DNA from: Pleurodeles waltl
Lineage: Eukaryota > Chordata > Amphibia > Caudata > Salamandridae
Assembly (NCBI RefSeq): GCF_031143425.1
Contig: NC_090444.1
Coordinates: 57,407,533-57,471,532 of the forward strand
Reading direction: 5' to 3'
DNA: 64,000 bases
Numbering within the stretch: the stretch's first letter is position 1; every line of letters starts with the position of its first letter. A model generated the notes under the pieces. The model did no database searches. It was not told where the DNA came from and was given only the letters and a program-made list of their open reading frames with translations. The position numbers and the translations under genes were made by a program. Below, piece by piece: positions 53,704 through 64,000 of this stretch.

Positions 53704-56700
53704 TTTGTTCTTTTACAAGAGACCCATTTGACTGATTCTGAAGCTCTGAAACTTAAGAGGCTGGGTGGGCAATGTTTTTACTTCTCCTTCATCTACAAAG
53801 AAAAATGGTGTAATTGTGCTCTGCCATAAAAAATTATCAGTTAAGGTTATTTCGCAAGACCCGGATTCCGATGGTAGATGGCTCTTTGTGAGGCTAAGTA
53901 TTAATGGGATTATAATGACTGTTGGTAATATTTATGGTCCTAATAACTCAGATTATCTTTTTTGGCCTAATATTACTAAACAGTGTTTGCATTATAATGA
54001 TGATTTTTTTCTTCTTGGAGGGGATTGCAATCAAATTATTGATCCTTTTATAGATAGGCAATCTGTGTTTACATTTTCTCCCCATAAAATGCATAAACAA
54101 GTTAAGGCATTTTTCACACAGTGTAATTTAATTGATTCATGGAGAAGTTGTAATCCTGATAGTAGGGATTTTTTGTTTTATTCTCCACCACATGGTTCCT
54201 TATCCGGACTTGACCATATTTTTGTTTCTAAATCACTATCCCAAAATCTTATTAACTCCTCTATGGAACCTATGGTAATATCCGATCATGCTCCAGTCAT
54301 CACAGATTTTGACTTGCTCCCGGTGCATCCCAAGTCCAATAGGTGGCGATTTAATAATTCTTTGTTGCTTGATTCTAAATTTTCCACTTCGTTTGTTACC
54401 TTTGCGGAGGAATTTTTCCGATTTAATGAGGATTCTCACGTTTCTCTGCAATTGTTATGGGATTCGTTTAAGGCTGCAGCTCGTGGTCATATAATACATT
54501 TTGTCTCTAATAAAAAAGAAAACTTTTAATGCCCAGCAGCAATCTCTGCTTCTCAAAATTAAACGGTTAGAACATCAATATTATTCTTCCTCCTCTAATT
54601 TTAATCTACAACAACGTATTCAAGCAAAAATGCATTTTAAGAAAATCTCAATGCATAATGCCTCCTCTTTTCTTCTACGTAGTAGTGCCCGTTATTATGG
54701 TGTTCAAAATAGATCGGGGAAAGTTCCGGCTAATTATTTAAAAGTATGAAAGCAACGCCATACTGTGAAGTCTATAGTGACAGATACTGGTAAGTCCCTT
54801 TTTAAAGATGAAGATATCTTAGCCGAATTTGTTTATTATTACCAAACACTTTATACTCCTGAGTCAGTCCCGACCTCCTTGCAGATTGATGATTATTTAA
54901 AGAACATTCCAAACCCTAATAAGACGCTTGTTGATGCTACTTCACTTGAAATAGATATTTCCACGTTAGAAATTTTTAAAGCCCTTCAGTCTCTAAAAAA
55001 AAAGGTAAAACTCCTGGTCCGGATGGATTTACAGTGGAATTTTTTCTAAATTTGTCTGATATTTTACTTCCCAAACTTTTTCAGCTTTTTCGATTCTTCA
55101 TGGGTTCTGGTTGTACGGGGGGAACATTTCAAGAAGCTTCGAGTTGCTTAATTCCAAAGGAAGGTAAGGACCATACTTTCTGTAAAAATTATAGACCAAT
55201 CTCTTCTCAATACAGATGATAAAATCTTTGCTAAATTATAAGTTTTATGTCTTGATACCTTTTTACCTGCGCTAATAAGTAAGGAAACAACGTGTTTTGT
55301 TAAAGGTACTCTTGCTTCTGACAATTCTAGAACATTCTTCAATGTACTCAGCAAAGCTCCCACTCTTTCGTACTCTTTAGCAGCAATTTCCATAGATGCT
55401 GAGAAATCGTTTGATCGGTTAGACTGGTCTTTTTTATTAAAAGCTTTAGCCTGGCATGGTTTAGGGCCTCATTTCATTTCATTTATCACTTTGCTTTCTC
55501 AATCCCCAATGGTATTGATATTGGTAAATGGGAGATTGTCCAGATACTTTGTATTACGCCGAGGTGTACGTCAAGGGTGTCCGCTCTCCCCACTCCTATT
55601 TATTCTAGCTCTAGAGCCCTTTCTATCCTGTATTAGAAGTAACATTAAAATTGAGGGTTTCCATTACAGTGAGAAACACTTAAAATTAACGGCATATGGA
55701 GATGATATACTTTTATATATCTCAAATCAAGAACTCTCGATTCCATTTATACTTCGGGAGATTGAAGAATTTTCTTTGATTTCAGGTTATAAGATAAATT
55801 CGGATAAAGCTGAAATCCTTCCTCTAACAAAATGTTGTTTTTGATCATCGTTTGATATTATTGGCTTTCACTGGAATCCTTCCAAGATTAAATATTTAGG
55901 TATTTGGTTCACCTCATCCATTAAAAAGTCCATTGAAGTAAATATATCAGATGCTTTAGAGAAGGATAATAATTCGATTTTGTCATGGAATCCCTTATTT
56001 TTATCTTGGTGGGGTCGTCTTGACTCTATCAAAATGATGATTTCTCCTAACATTTTATATATACTATCCATTATTCCGTTTCGTCTACCTGCTACTTTTT
56101 TTAAACAATTGGACTCCAGATTGTCTAAATTCCTGTGGAACAATAAGAAATATAGAATTTCCCTTAGTCATCTCCGTCATTCTAAACAGGAGGGAGGAGC
56201 TAATTTTCCTGATTTCAGACTATGGGGGTGATTACAACATTGGCGGCAAAAGCCGTTTACGGGCGTGCAGAAGACCGCCAACACACTGCTGCGGCCGTGG
56301 AAATCCACCACAGCTATTATGACCCACAGCTCAGAATCCGACAAAATTCAGACACCCACACAAGTCCGCCACACCAAAGGTCAGTGATAAACTGGCGAAA
56401 ACAAATCCTCCACCGTCACTCCAACAGAAATACACCCACACTATCACGACACACGAATCCACGGGGCGGTCTTTCAACCGCAGTATTCCATTGGCGATAC
56501 ACACCGCTGCGCTCAAAATACACACACTCTTACAAAACACAGCCACATTGGACAATTCAAAATACACACACCTGATACACATACACACACCACTCCCACA
56601 CACCCATTACAATATAAAACACACACCCACATCACCCACAAACCCCCTACGACGAAATTACCGAAAGAAGGCCAGAGAGAGACACCAAACACAACTACCA

Positions 56701-56822
56701 AGCATCCACAGGCACACAATACCATCACTCACATAACTTCCACGCACCTCACACAACACACTACTAAATATCACCCCACTTTTCACTACACACACCACCC
56801 CACACATCACCTACACCACCCC

Positions 56823-57201
56823 ATGGCACGGCAAAGACACCCCAGGTTCTCTGAGGAGGAGCTCAGGGTCATGGTGGAGGAAATCGTCTGGGTAGAGCCA
56901 CAGCTATTCGGATCACAGGTGCAGCACACCTCCATAGCTAGGAAGATGGAGCTATGGCGAAGAATAGTGGACAGGGTCAACGCAGTGGGACAGCATCCAA
57001 GAAATAGGGATGACATCAGGAAGAGGTGGAACGACCTACGGGGGAAGGTGCGTTCCGTGGTCTAAAGACACCACCTTACGGTTCAGCGGACTGGCGGCGG
57101 ACCCCCACTTCCTCCCCCACAATTAACAACATGGGAGGAGAAAGTCTTGTTGATTCTGCATCCTGAGGGCCTCGCAGGAGTAGATGGAGGAATGGACTCT
57201 G
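56823..57201 (+). pseudogene. Myb/SANT-like protein Myb1, element E, exon 1 only
   Basis: The exon is 379 bases with a GTAAGT donor, exactly as in A and B. The domain is clear: RFSEEELRVMVEEIVWVEP, SIARKMELWRRIVDRVNAVG, RKRWNDLRGKV. A TAA at about 57062 interrupts the frame just after the domain; beyond it the polyproline stretch and TTWEEKVLLILHPEG remain in frame. Exon 2 is absent. A truncated domain-only peptide of 80 residues could still be made, which might compete for binding sites; that is speculation. Confidence 0.75.
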
Positions 57202-57429
57202 GTAAGTCAAATCTTAACTATTACATCCCCCACCCTACTTGCATGCTATCACATACCCCCACCCTCACCCTCACCCCTCAAGCAGATGTCACACAGTGGG
57301 ACCCACATCTGTGAAATCATAAGGGAAAGTGACAACTCAGTGACCATACACTGGGTGAAAACGACAGACAGTAGAGAGGTAGTAGTGTTAAAGTCATGTA
57401 GTAGGCAGGTTTGTATTCTTACCTGTGTC

Positions 57430-58642
57430 TCACTGGAAATATTGCAGGGTCACCGAGTTCCTGTTGTCGATGTCCTTTTGTTCTGCTTCCACGTCTTCAG
57501 TGTCCACAGGCTCCACAGCTGCAACAACACCGCCATCTGGACCATCCTCCTTCAGAAAAGGCACCTGTCGTCGCAAAGCTAAGTTGTGAAGCATACAGCA
57601 GGCCACGATGATCTGGCACACCTTCTTTGGTGAGTAGAATAGGGATCCACCTGTCATATGGAGGCACCTGAACCTGTCCTTCAGGAGGCCGAAGGTCCGC
57701 TCTATAATCCGCCGAGTTCGCCCATGGGCCTCATTGTAGCGTTCCTCTGCCCTTGTCCTGGGATTCCTCACTGGGGTAAGTAGCCATGACAGGTTGGGGT
57801 AACCAGAGTCACCTGCAAATTGGCTAGGGTCAACTGTTAGACACACACTAACCAGTAGGGATATCCCCAGACCCAGACAACCATTCCCACTGACTTGCTT
57901 CCAGGTGCTCACCTAATAGCCACACACAGTGCCTCTGGAGTTGCCCCATCACCTAAGTGATGCTGCTTTTCCGCAGGATGTAAGCGTCATGCACTGAACC
58001 AGGGAATTTGGCATTAACATGGGAGATGTACTGGTCTGCCAAACACACCATCTGCACATTCATGGAATGATAAACCTTCTGGTTTCTGTACACCTGTTCA
58101 CTCCTGCAGGGGGGTACCAAAGCCACATGTGTCCCATCAATGGCACCTATGATGTTGGGGATATGTCCCAGGGCATAGAAGTCACCTTTCACTGTAGGTA
58201 AATCCTCCACCTGAGGGAAAACAATGTAGCTGCGCATGTGTTTCAGCAGGGCAGACAACACTCTGGACAACACGTTGGAAAACAGAGGCTGGGACATCCC
58301 TGATGCTATGGCCACTGTTGTTTGAAATGACCCACTTGCAAGGAAATGGAGTACTGACAGCACCTGCACTTGAGGGGGGATTCCTGTGGGATGGCGGATA
58401 GCTGACATCAGGTCTGGCTCCAGCTGGGCACACAGTTCCAGGATTGTGGCACGATCAAGCCTGTAGATGATGATCACATGTCTTTCCTCCATTGTCGACA
58501 GGTCCACCAGCGGTCGGTACACCGGAGGATGCCGCCATCTCCTCACATGTCCCAGTGGACGATGCATATGAAGTACAACAGCAAACACAGAGTCAACCAA
58601 CTCAGAGGTACGTACCCACAGCTTACACAGAACACGAATCAT
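57430..58642 (-). pseudogene. Harbinger DDE transposase, element E (one nonsense codon)
   Basis: Exon 1 is 58642-57913, the intron 57912-57813 (100 bases, GTGAGC to TTTGCAG), and exon 2 57812-57430. This is the best-preserved transposase in the window: RRWRHPPVYRPLVDLSTMEE, LDRATILELCAQLEPDLM, the first aspartate in GAIDGTHVALVPP, GSVHDAYIL, the second in GDSGYPNLSWLL and the glutamate in ERTFGLLKDRF. A single TAG at 57953-57955, 14 codons before the intron, is the only break I see. The start codon is uncertain, since an upstream exon is possible. It points away from Myb2. Confidence 0.85.
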
Positions 58643-59014
58643 AATCCGAAATTTGGCCTGTATGAGTGTTGAGGCAAGGCCTACATATGTGTGACGCAGT
58701 TAAAAATTAAGCCATGTGGGCCCCTGAAATGGTGGCTGCCTGACCTGTAAAGTGGGACAATGGGATGTGAGGTAACTGGGGTGGCGCTGTACACCGTCGC
58801 GGTAGGTGGTCGAAGACCGCGGCGCAATTCTGCATTGGTTAACATTGGACCCTATGGGTCCCAGGAGCCAATGATGATGTACGCTGGTGGTGACCGTACG
58901 CACCGCGGCGGACGGGACCACCATTTTCTATCTGCTCAATCACTCGATACCTGATCTTCGACAGGAGAGGACCTACACTGCAAGTGCTGCTGTGACCTCG
59001 GTCTGGAAGAGACA
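58643..59014. promoter_or_regulatory. Divergent intergenic region, element E
   Basis: Holds the conserved CCAAT block at about 58832-58872 (ATTGGTTAACATTGGACC, then GAGCCAATGA), in reverse orientation to B and D as expected for the inverted element. Confidence 0.55.
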
Positions 59015-61384
59015 ATGGCTCATGCGTCTGGGGAAAGGGCCCCTGCCTTCACATCGGAGGAGTTTGAGAAACTCGTGGATGGGATCCTCCCCCAGTACAC
59101 GCTAGTCTACGGTCCTCCAGTCAAACAGGTAAGTACACTGGGAGCATGATGTATGGGCTATGCCTGTGTTGAGTGGGATGGATGAAAGATGGGGGGAGGG
59201 AGATTGAGGCGTGCATGAAACGAAGGTGAGTGCATGTGCCACATGGCAAGGGTAGGGATGGGGGCCAATGACTGTGACGGTGCAGTTGGTAATAACTTTT
59301 CTTTGCCCCCTGTAAAATTCATGTAGGTCAGCGCCCACCAGAAAAAGGATATTTGGCGTACCATCGCCAAGGACTTCCGGACCCTGGGGGTCTACCACAG
59401 ACGGAGCACCCACTGCCGTAAGAGATGGGAGGACATTCGCCGCTGGAGCAAGAAGATGGCAGAGACCCAGCTGGGGATGGCCTCCCAACGTGGGAGGGGT
59501 GCCCATTGCACCATGACCCCCCTGATGTTCAGTATCCTGGCGGTGGCATACCCGGAGTTGGATGGGCGCTTTAGGGCATCACATCAGCCACAAGGGGGTG
59601 AGTACACTCTCATTCTGCTGATTTTGCGCGCAGTGGAGGTGTCTGGGTGGGGGAGGTGGGCTGTGGGTTTCCCTAGGCCAGGGCGAGTGTGCTAGTTGCG
59701 TCCCCTTGTTCTGGCAGACCCTGTGGCACCCCACCCCACCTGTGTACAGTGGCAAGTACACCTAGTCATGCTCCTGTGTCATCCATGTGTGCAGATGTCG
59801 CCCATAGCCTTGTAGGCCATGTCCCAGGGATTGAACAGTGGAGCCCAAGTGCACGGCATAGTGCAGGGGGCTTCTGTGTCTGTCGTGTCCGCCAACGGTA
59901 GCGGTAATGCATGCACTCAACATGTCTTTCTTCTGTAGTCCCCCCCCTTTTTGTGGTCTCCCTGTTCTTGTGTGCATTAGCATCATCAGGCGGAGGAGCA
60001 GTGGCACCGGAGCAGGAGGGAGCTGCATCCCACATGGCCCTGGAGGGCGAGACAACGGACTCAGAGTTCACCAGTGGGACGGAGGGCGAGGGGAGCTCCA
60101 CGGCGGGGACAGGAGCTGACACCAGTTATACGGACTCGTCCTCTGATGGGAGCTCCCTTGTGGTGGCGGCAACATCTGTGCCCCCGCATCTACAGGGGTA
60201 CAGCCGCCACCCCTCCTACCAGCACCGCCCTCCAAGCAGCCCCTCAGCCTTTTCCCCGTGCCCGCTCACCCAGGAGGGTGGGCATCACCTTCACCCCAGG
60301 CACCTCGGCCCCTGCCCCAGTCACCCCTGCTGCCCTCAGTGAGGAGGCCATTGACCTCCTCAGGTCCCTCACTGTTGGGCAGTCTACCATTTTGAATGCC
60401 ATCCAGGGTGTAGAAAGGCAGTTGCAGCAAACAAATGCATTCCTGGAGGGCATTCATTCTGGTAAGGCGGCACTTCAGCGAGCTTTTCAGACTCTGGCCT
60501 CAGCACTGATGGCAGCCATTGTCCCTGTCTCTAGCCTCCCCCCTCCAACTTCCTCCACCCCGACCCAATCCCCTCTAGCTCAGCCTATCCTAAGCACACC
60601 TTCAAACCAGCATGCACACACGTCAACACACAATGGAAGCTCTGCCAAACATAAGCACCACACATCCCAAAGGCACTCATGCAAGCATCACACACATGCA
60701 GACACACCAACATCCACTGCCTCCACTGTGTCCCCCTCCTCCTCGTCTCCCTCCTCCCTCCCAGTCTCGTCTACACTCACACCTGCATGCACTGCATCTA
60801 CAGCCACTACTTCCATCACCAGCACACACACCACCACACCCCGCTCACGTGCAGTCACCACCCCCATTGCCATTCACACGTCCCCTGTGTCCTCTCCCAG
60901 TGTGTCTGTGACTCCACCTCCCAAGATACACGAATGCAGGCACACACCCACCCAACAGCCATCCACCTCACGACAGCCTCCAGCGCATGCACCTTCACCC
61001 AAAGTCACCAAACGAACACCTCCTACAACCACAACCTCTTCCTCCACTCCCAAACTCCCTCCAGCTACCCGTCCCAGTGTTCCCAAGAAACTATTCCTGT
61101 CCAACCTTGACCTCTTTCCCTCACCTCCCCCACCCCGTCAGTCTCCTAGGGCCCGACTCTCCAGGTCCCAACCTACCATCTCAGCCACAACTTCTCCGGG
61201 ACCAGTGGTGCCTGTAGTCACCGGAATCTGGAGTGCACCGACCACCAGGGCAGCCAGTGTGGCACAGAGCCACACCACGGACAGTCCCCTACCTGTCAAG
61301 CATCAAAAGTTGGCCAGTGCCCGGCGGGAGAGGGGGAAGACTCCAGCCACCAAAGCCTCTCCAGGGGTACAGGTGGGCGTGTGA
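59015..61384 (+). pseudogene. Myb/SANT-like protein Myb2, element E (intact domain, broken tail)
   Basis: Exon 1 (59015-59128, 114 bases, GTAAGT donor) and exon 2 (59327-59597, 271 bases, ATGTAG acceptor, GTGAGT donor) are open and encode the whole Myb/SANT-like domain: FTSEEFEKLVDGILPQY, IWRTIAKDFRTLGVYHRR, HCRKRWEDIRRWSKKMAE. Exon 3 starts at 59982 in the correct phase (ASSGGGAVAPEQEGAASHM). A frameshift near 60180 moves the frame. The rest (SEEAIDLLRSLTVGQSTI, His/Thr/Ser/Pro-rich tail) reads on to 61384, and a second shift near 61370 leads into the repeat region. Confidence 0.78.
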
Positions 61385-61459
61385 AGTCAGCTGCAACACC
61401 TTCCAAGGTGAGGAAGGGCCACAAGAAAGTCAGCAAGTCTGGGAAGAGCAGCATGGCGG

Positions 61460-62040
61460 AGAAGACCGCCATCATCCCCGCTGCCCAGGAGGCCACTGCC
61501 ACCAGCCGTGCTACCCAGGAGGCCACCGCCACCAGCCCTGCTGCCCAGGAGGCCACCGCCATCATCCCCGCTGCCCAGGAGACCACCGCCACCAGCCCAG
61601 CTGCCTAGGAGGCCACCGCCAGCATCAGCCCTGCTGCCCAGGAGGCCACCCCCATCATCCCTGCTGCCCAGGAGGCCATCGCTATCATCCTCGCTGCCCA
61701 GGAGGCCACCGCCACCACCAGCCCAGGAGGCCAGGAGGCCCCAGCTAGCACCAGCCCAGCTGCCCAGGAGGCCACTGCCAGCACCAGCCCAGGTGCCCAG
61801 GAAGCCATCGCCAGCAACAGCCCTGCTGGCCAGGAGGCCACCAACATCATCCCTGCTGCCCAAAAGGCCAGCACCAGCCCAGCTGCCCAGGAGGCCACCG
61901 CCATCATCCCTGCTGCCCAGGAGGCCACCCCCAAGCCAGCTGCCTAGGAGGCCACCGCCATCATCCCTGCTGCCCAGGAGGCCACCACCACCAGCCCAGC
62001 TGCCCAGGAGGCCTCTGCCAGCACCTGCCCAGCTGCCCAG
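61460..62040 (+). repeat. Minisatellite, 30-33 bp unit, element E
   Basis: The unit is GCTGCCCAGGAGGCCACCGC plus a variable ATCATCCC or ACCAGCCC ending. It encodes AAQEATA-type repeats in the shifted Myb2 frame. Both unit lengths are multiples of three. There is no equivalent in B. Confidence 0.8.
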
Positions 62041-62440
62041 GACAAGACCGCCAGCACCAGCCCCGCTGGGCCATGAAGGACCGCCAGCACTAGCCCCACT
62101 GGGCCAGAGAGGACCGCCAGCACCAGCCACGCTGTGCCAGACAGGACTGCCAGCACCAGCCCCGCTGGGCCATGAAGGACCGCCAGCACCAGCCCCGCTG
62201 GGCCAGACAGGACCCCCAGCACCAGCCCTGCTGAGCCAGAAAGGACCGCCAGCACCAGCCCCGCTGGGCCAGACAGGACTGACAACTGACAGCACCAACC
62301 CCACTGGGCCGGAGAGGACCGCCAGCACCAGCCCCGCTGGGCCAGAGAGGACCGCCAGCACCAACCCCGCTGGGCCAGACAGGACCGCCAGCACCAGCCC
62401 CGCTGGGCCAGACAGGAACGCCAGCAGCTGAGTCACTGCC
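62041..62440 (+). repeat. Minisatellite, 33-bp unit, element E
   Basis: The unit contains CTGGGCCAGACAGGACCGCC followed by AGCACCAGCCCCG, about 12 copies. The long antisense ORF across this block is a repeat by-product. Confidence 0.8.
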
Positions 62441-62600
62441 AAGGACCCCGCCGCCACAAGCACCGCTGAACAGGACACCGCCGCCACAAACACTGCTGAA
62501 CAGGACACCGCCGCCACAAGCACCGCTGAACATGGCACCGCCACCACAAGCACCTCTGCCAAGGACACCGCCGCAACAAGCACCGCTGGCCCATGAGTGC
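62441..62600 (+). repeat. Minisatellite, 30-bp unit, element E
   Basis: About five copies of CACCGCTGAACAGGACACCG followed by CCGCCACAAG, grading out of the preceding array. Confidence 0.75.
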
Positions 62601-62629
62601 CAAGGGCACTGACGCTACTGAGTACGTCA

Positions 62630-62930
62630 TGAGCAGGATAAAGCACTCTAGGCACAAAGCCCCCTCCAGAACCAGTAGAGTATCACATCCACTACCTCTG
62701 TCCTTGGCAGGATGAAGCACTCTGGGCACAAAGCCCCCTCCAGAACCAGTGGAGATTCACATCCATTACCTCTGTCCTTGGCAGGAGGAAGCACTCTGGG
62801 CACAAAGCCCCCTCCAGAACCAGTGGAGATTCACATCCACTACCTCTGTCTTTGGCAGGATGAAGCACTCTGGGCACAAAGCCCCCTCCAGAACCAGTGG
62901 AGACTGTTATCCACTTGAGAGACTGTGGCT
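62630..62930 (+). repeat. Minisatellite, about 75-bp unit, 4 copies, element E
   Basis: The unit contains AGCACTCTGGGCACAAAGCC, then CCCTCCAGAACCAGTGGAGA and ATCCACTACCTCTGTCCTTG. Not seen in B. Confidence 0.8.
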
Positions 62931-63097
62931 TTGCACTCCCCAGGATGGAACAGTCGGCAAACCACCCACTGTAGAGACTTGAGAGACTGTGGCTTTGCAC
63001 TCCCCAGGATGGAACAGTGGGCAACCCACCCACTGTAGAGACTTGAGAGACTGTGGCTTTGCACTCCCCAGGATGGAACAGTGGGCATGTGGCCCAC
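62918..63097 (-). repeat. Minisatellite, about 61-bp unit shared with element B, 3 copies
   Basis: On the minus strand the unit is the same as at 5172-5460 of element B (CTGGGGAGTGCAAAGCCACA, then AGTGGGTGG). It lies at the equivalent place, nearest the terminal region. This is the only array type common to both elements. Confidence 0.85.
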
Positions 63098-64000
63098 TCG
63101 TGGATTTGGCGTTGTGCACTCAACCGGATGAGGTGCCCCCCTTTCTCTTCCCCCTGAGGTGCCTGTTTTATTGCTATCTGATGCCCCTGCAGTGTTCTCT
63201 CCGTCATGTTCGGGGATTGTGTTCCACGGGCTTCAATGGAGCACTACCTGAACTACTACTTGGTGTATATATTTGTTTATAGTGTATATATATTTTTGCG
63301 TACTGGATTTTAATATATTACAATGGTTACACTCATTTCATTTTGTCCTTGCATTCTTCCAGGGGGGTTGGGGGTGTAACTGTAATGTATCATGCTGTAT
63401 TAGCGTGTGTGTTGTCGTAGGTGAGGGTGTTGCGTGTTGCGCATGTGTCCCTGTTTTTTTCCTCCCTCCTCCCCTGTGTTGTAGGTGAGGTACTCGCCGT
63501 GGTCTTCGCCGCCTGGTAGAGGAGCAAGAAGATAAGGGCTGGCAGGATCTGAAGTTCGGGTTCCATGTCATCCGGATTCCTCGTGGAGTGTGTTGAGGTG
63601 AGCGTTTTCCCTTCGAAGTCCTGTTTCTGCAGTGTTTTTGTTTGCGGTGAATCCGCCCAGGAAAAGGTGGAGGGTTGGTAGGTTGTGATGCTGTGGGAGG
63701 TACATTGTCCTCCGCCTGTCTGTTGGCAGTGACCGCCAAGCTGTTTGTTTGTACCGCCGTGGCGGTCGAGTGTTAAAGTAGCTGTCTTTGTTGGCGGTTT
63801 CCGCCACGGTCATGGTTCCATTTTTTTCCGGCGACCTGTTGGCGGTCTTACTGCCGCTTTAACACCGACCCCAGGGTTGTAATGACCACCTATATCACAA
63901 ATCCTTTTGTCTGCGTCAAGCTTCCTGATGGATCTCCCTGTTAAGTTTTATGTTTACTCCCTTACGGTTGGCTATTGAATCTTCTTTTCTTTTGCCTTTT

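Larger units (their letters stand above)
56224..63890 (-). mobile_element. Harbinger element E, inverted, both ends present (7.67 kb)
   Basis: The ends are GGGGGTGATTACAAC and GTTGTAATGACCACC, flanked by TAT on both sides (56221-56223 and 63891-63893). Inverted, the element has the same ends and the same target trinucleotide as B. It holds Myb1 exon 1 (plus), the transposase (minus), Myb2 (plus) and minisatellites. Myb1 exon 2 is deleted between about 57280 and 57425. It is inserted in LINE ORF2, whose frame continues across the site. Confidence 0.9.
51085..64000 (+). mobile_element. L1-type LINE, degenerate, interrupted by three transposons
   Basis: A single LINE runs through ORF1 (51085-52546) and ORF2 (53014 to beyond the window). 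It is interrupted by hairpin elements at 51278-51908 and 53095-53703 and by Harbinger E at 56224-63890. Across E the reading frame continues (FPDFRL before, an L1-like tail after 63894). Multiple frameshifts show it is inactive. The 5' end is not located and the 3' end lies outside the window. Confidence 0.8.
53014..64000 (+). pseudogene. LINE ORF2: endonuclease and reverse transcriptase, broken
   Basis: ORF2 begins LNVKGFINSINRQRILS, then continues after hairpin element 4 with LLQETHLTDSEALK. The endonuclease shows NIYGPNN, GGDCNQI, the LSGLDHIF segment and SDHAPVITD (ends about 54529). The reverse transcriptase region, from about 54765, has a shifted KGKTPGPDGF-like block near 55005, RRGVRQGCPLSPLLFILAL and the active site AYGDDILLY, where many L1 proteins have AYADD. 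LSWWGRLDSIKM and GGANFPDFRL mark the region after the polymerase core. Frameshifts near 54500, 55000, 55200 and 55845 inactivate it. Harbinger E interrupts at 56224, and translation resumes after 63893. Confidence 0.82.

Noticed and set aside
61387..62655. 422-codon antisense ORF with SGPAGLVLAV repeats, collagen- or silk-like
   Set aside because: It is antisense to the minisatellites downstream of Myb2 in element E. The repeat unit explains the open frame, and nothing matches it in B.
1..64000. Host protein-coding exons, tRNA or rRNA genes
   Set aside because: None could be supported. Every convincing coding segment belongs to a transposon or the provirus.

Overview
This window is vertebrate nuclear DNA made almost entirely of mobile elements. 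Genes lie on both strands with GT-AG introns and AATAAA signals, and there are no bacterial operons. I find no exon of an ordinary host gene. The mix (very many large PIF/Harbinger DNA transposons, a foamy-virus-like endogenous retrovirus, a 3-kb LTR family and an L1-type LINE) suggests a large-genome salamander. A newt such as Pleurodeles is my inference, because that genome is known for Harbinger expansion; the sequence does not name the species.

Five Harbinger copies are present. A (1-2963) is cut by the window edge. B (4288-13617) is complete. C (34933-40412) is inverted with an internal deletion. D (41695-49827) lacks one end and carries a 3.08-kb solo LTR. E (56224-63890) is inverted and complete at both termini, but has lost Myb1 exon 2. 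The shared plan, in B orientation, is: terminal repeat, minisatellite arrays, a Myb/SANT-like gene (Myb2, minus), a divergent CCAAT-rich promoter, the DDE transposase (plus), a second Myb/SANT-like gene (Myb1, minus, convergent with the transposase), terminal repeat. The usual description of PIF/Harbinger is two genes, so the second Myb-like partner deserves attention. No transposase copy is intact. Myb1 of B is fully open over two exons (396 residues).

Four 590-630 bp non-autonomous elements (15725-16355, 32601-33191, 51278-51908, 53095-53703) share the Harbinger-type ends and 3-bp target duplications. Each is a train of about 12 hairpins. Comparing copies, both arms of a hairpin often change together so that pairing is kept. 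I consider this the most unusual signal in the window.

18608-33448 is an endogenous foamy-like provirus on the minus strand, with LTRs of about 985 bp, a Lys-tRNA-type primer site, gag, pro-RT, RNase H-integrase, an open env and a possible 3' accessory ORF. A 3.5-kb block (3' half of the LTR, leader, gag, pro, RT) is tandemly duplicated. The junction carries 14 bases copied from gag, which points to template switching. One hairpin element sits in the 5' LTR only, and the 3' LTR shows the empty site.

13829-18475 holds an LTR of the same 3-kb family plus an inverted partial copy. From about 51000 to the window end lies one degenerate L1-type LINE, interrupted by two hairpin elements and by Harbinger E. 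Its reading frame resumes on the far side of E. Remaining stretches (2964-3540, 33641-34932, 40413-41694, 49828-51080) show no gene I can support.
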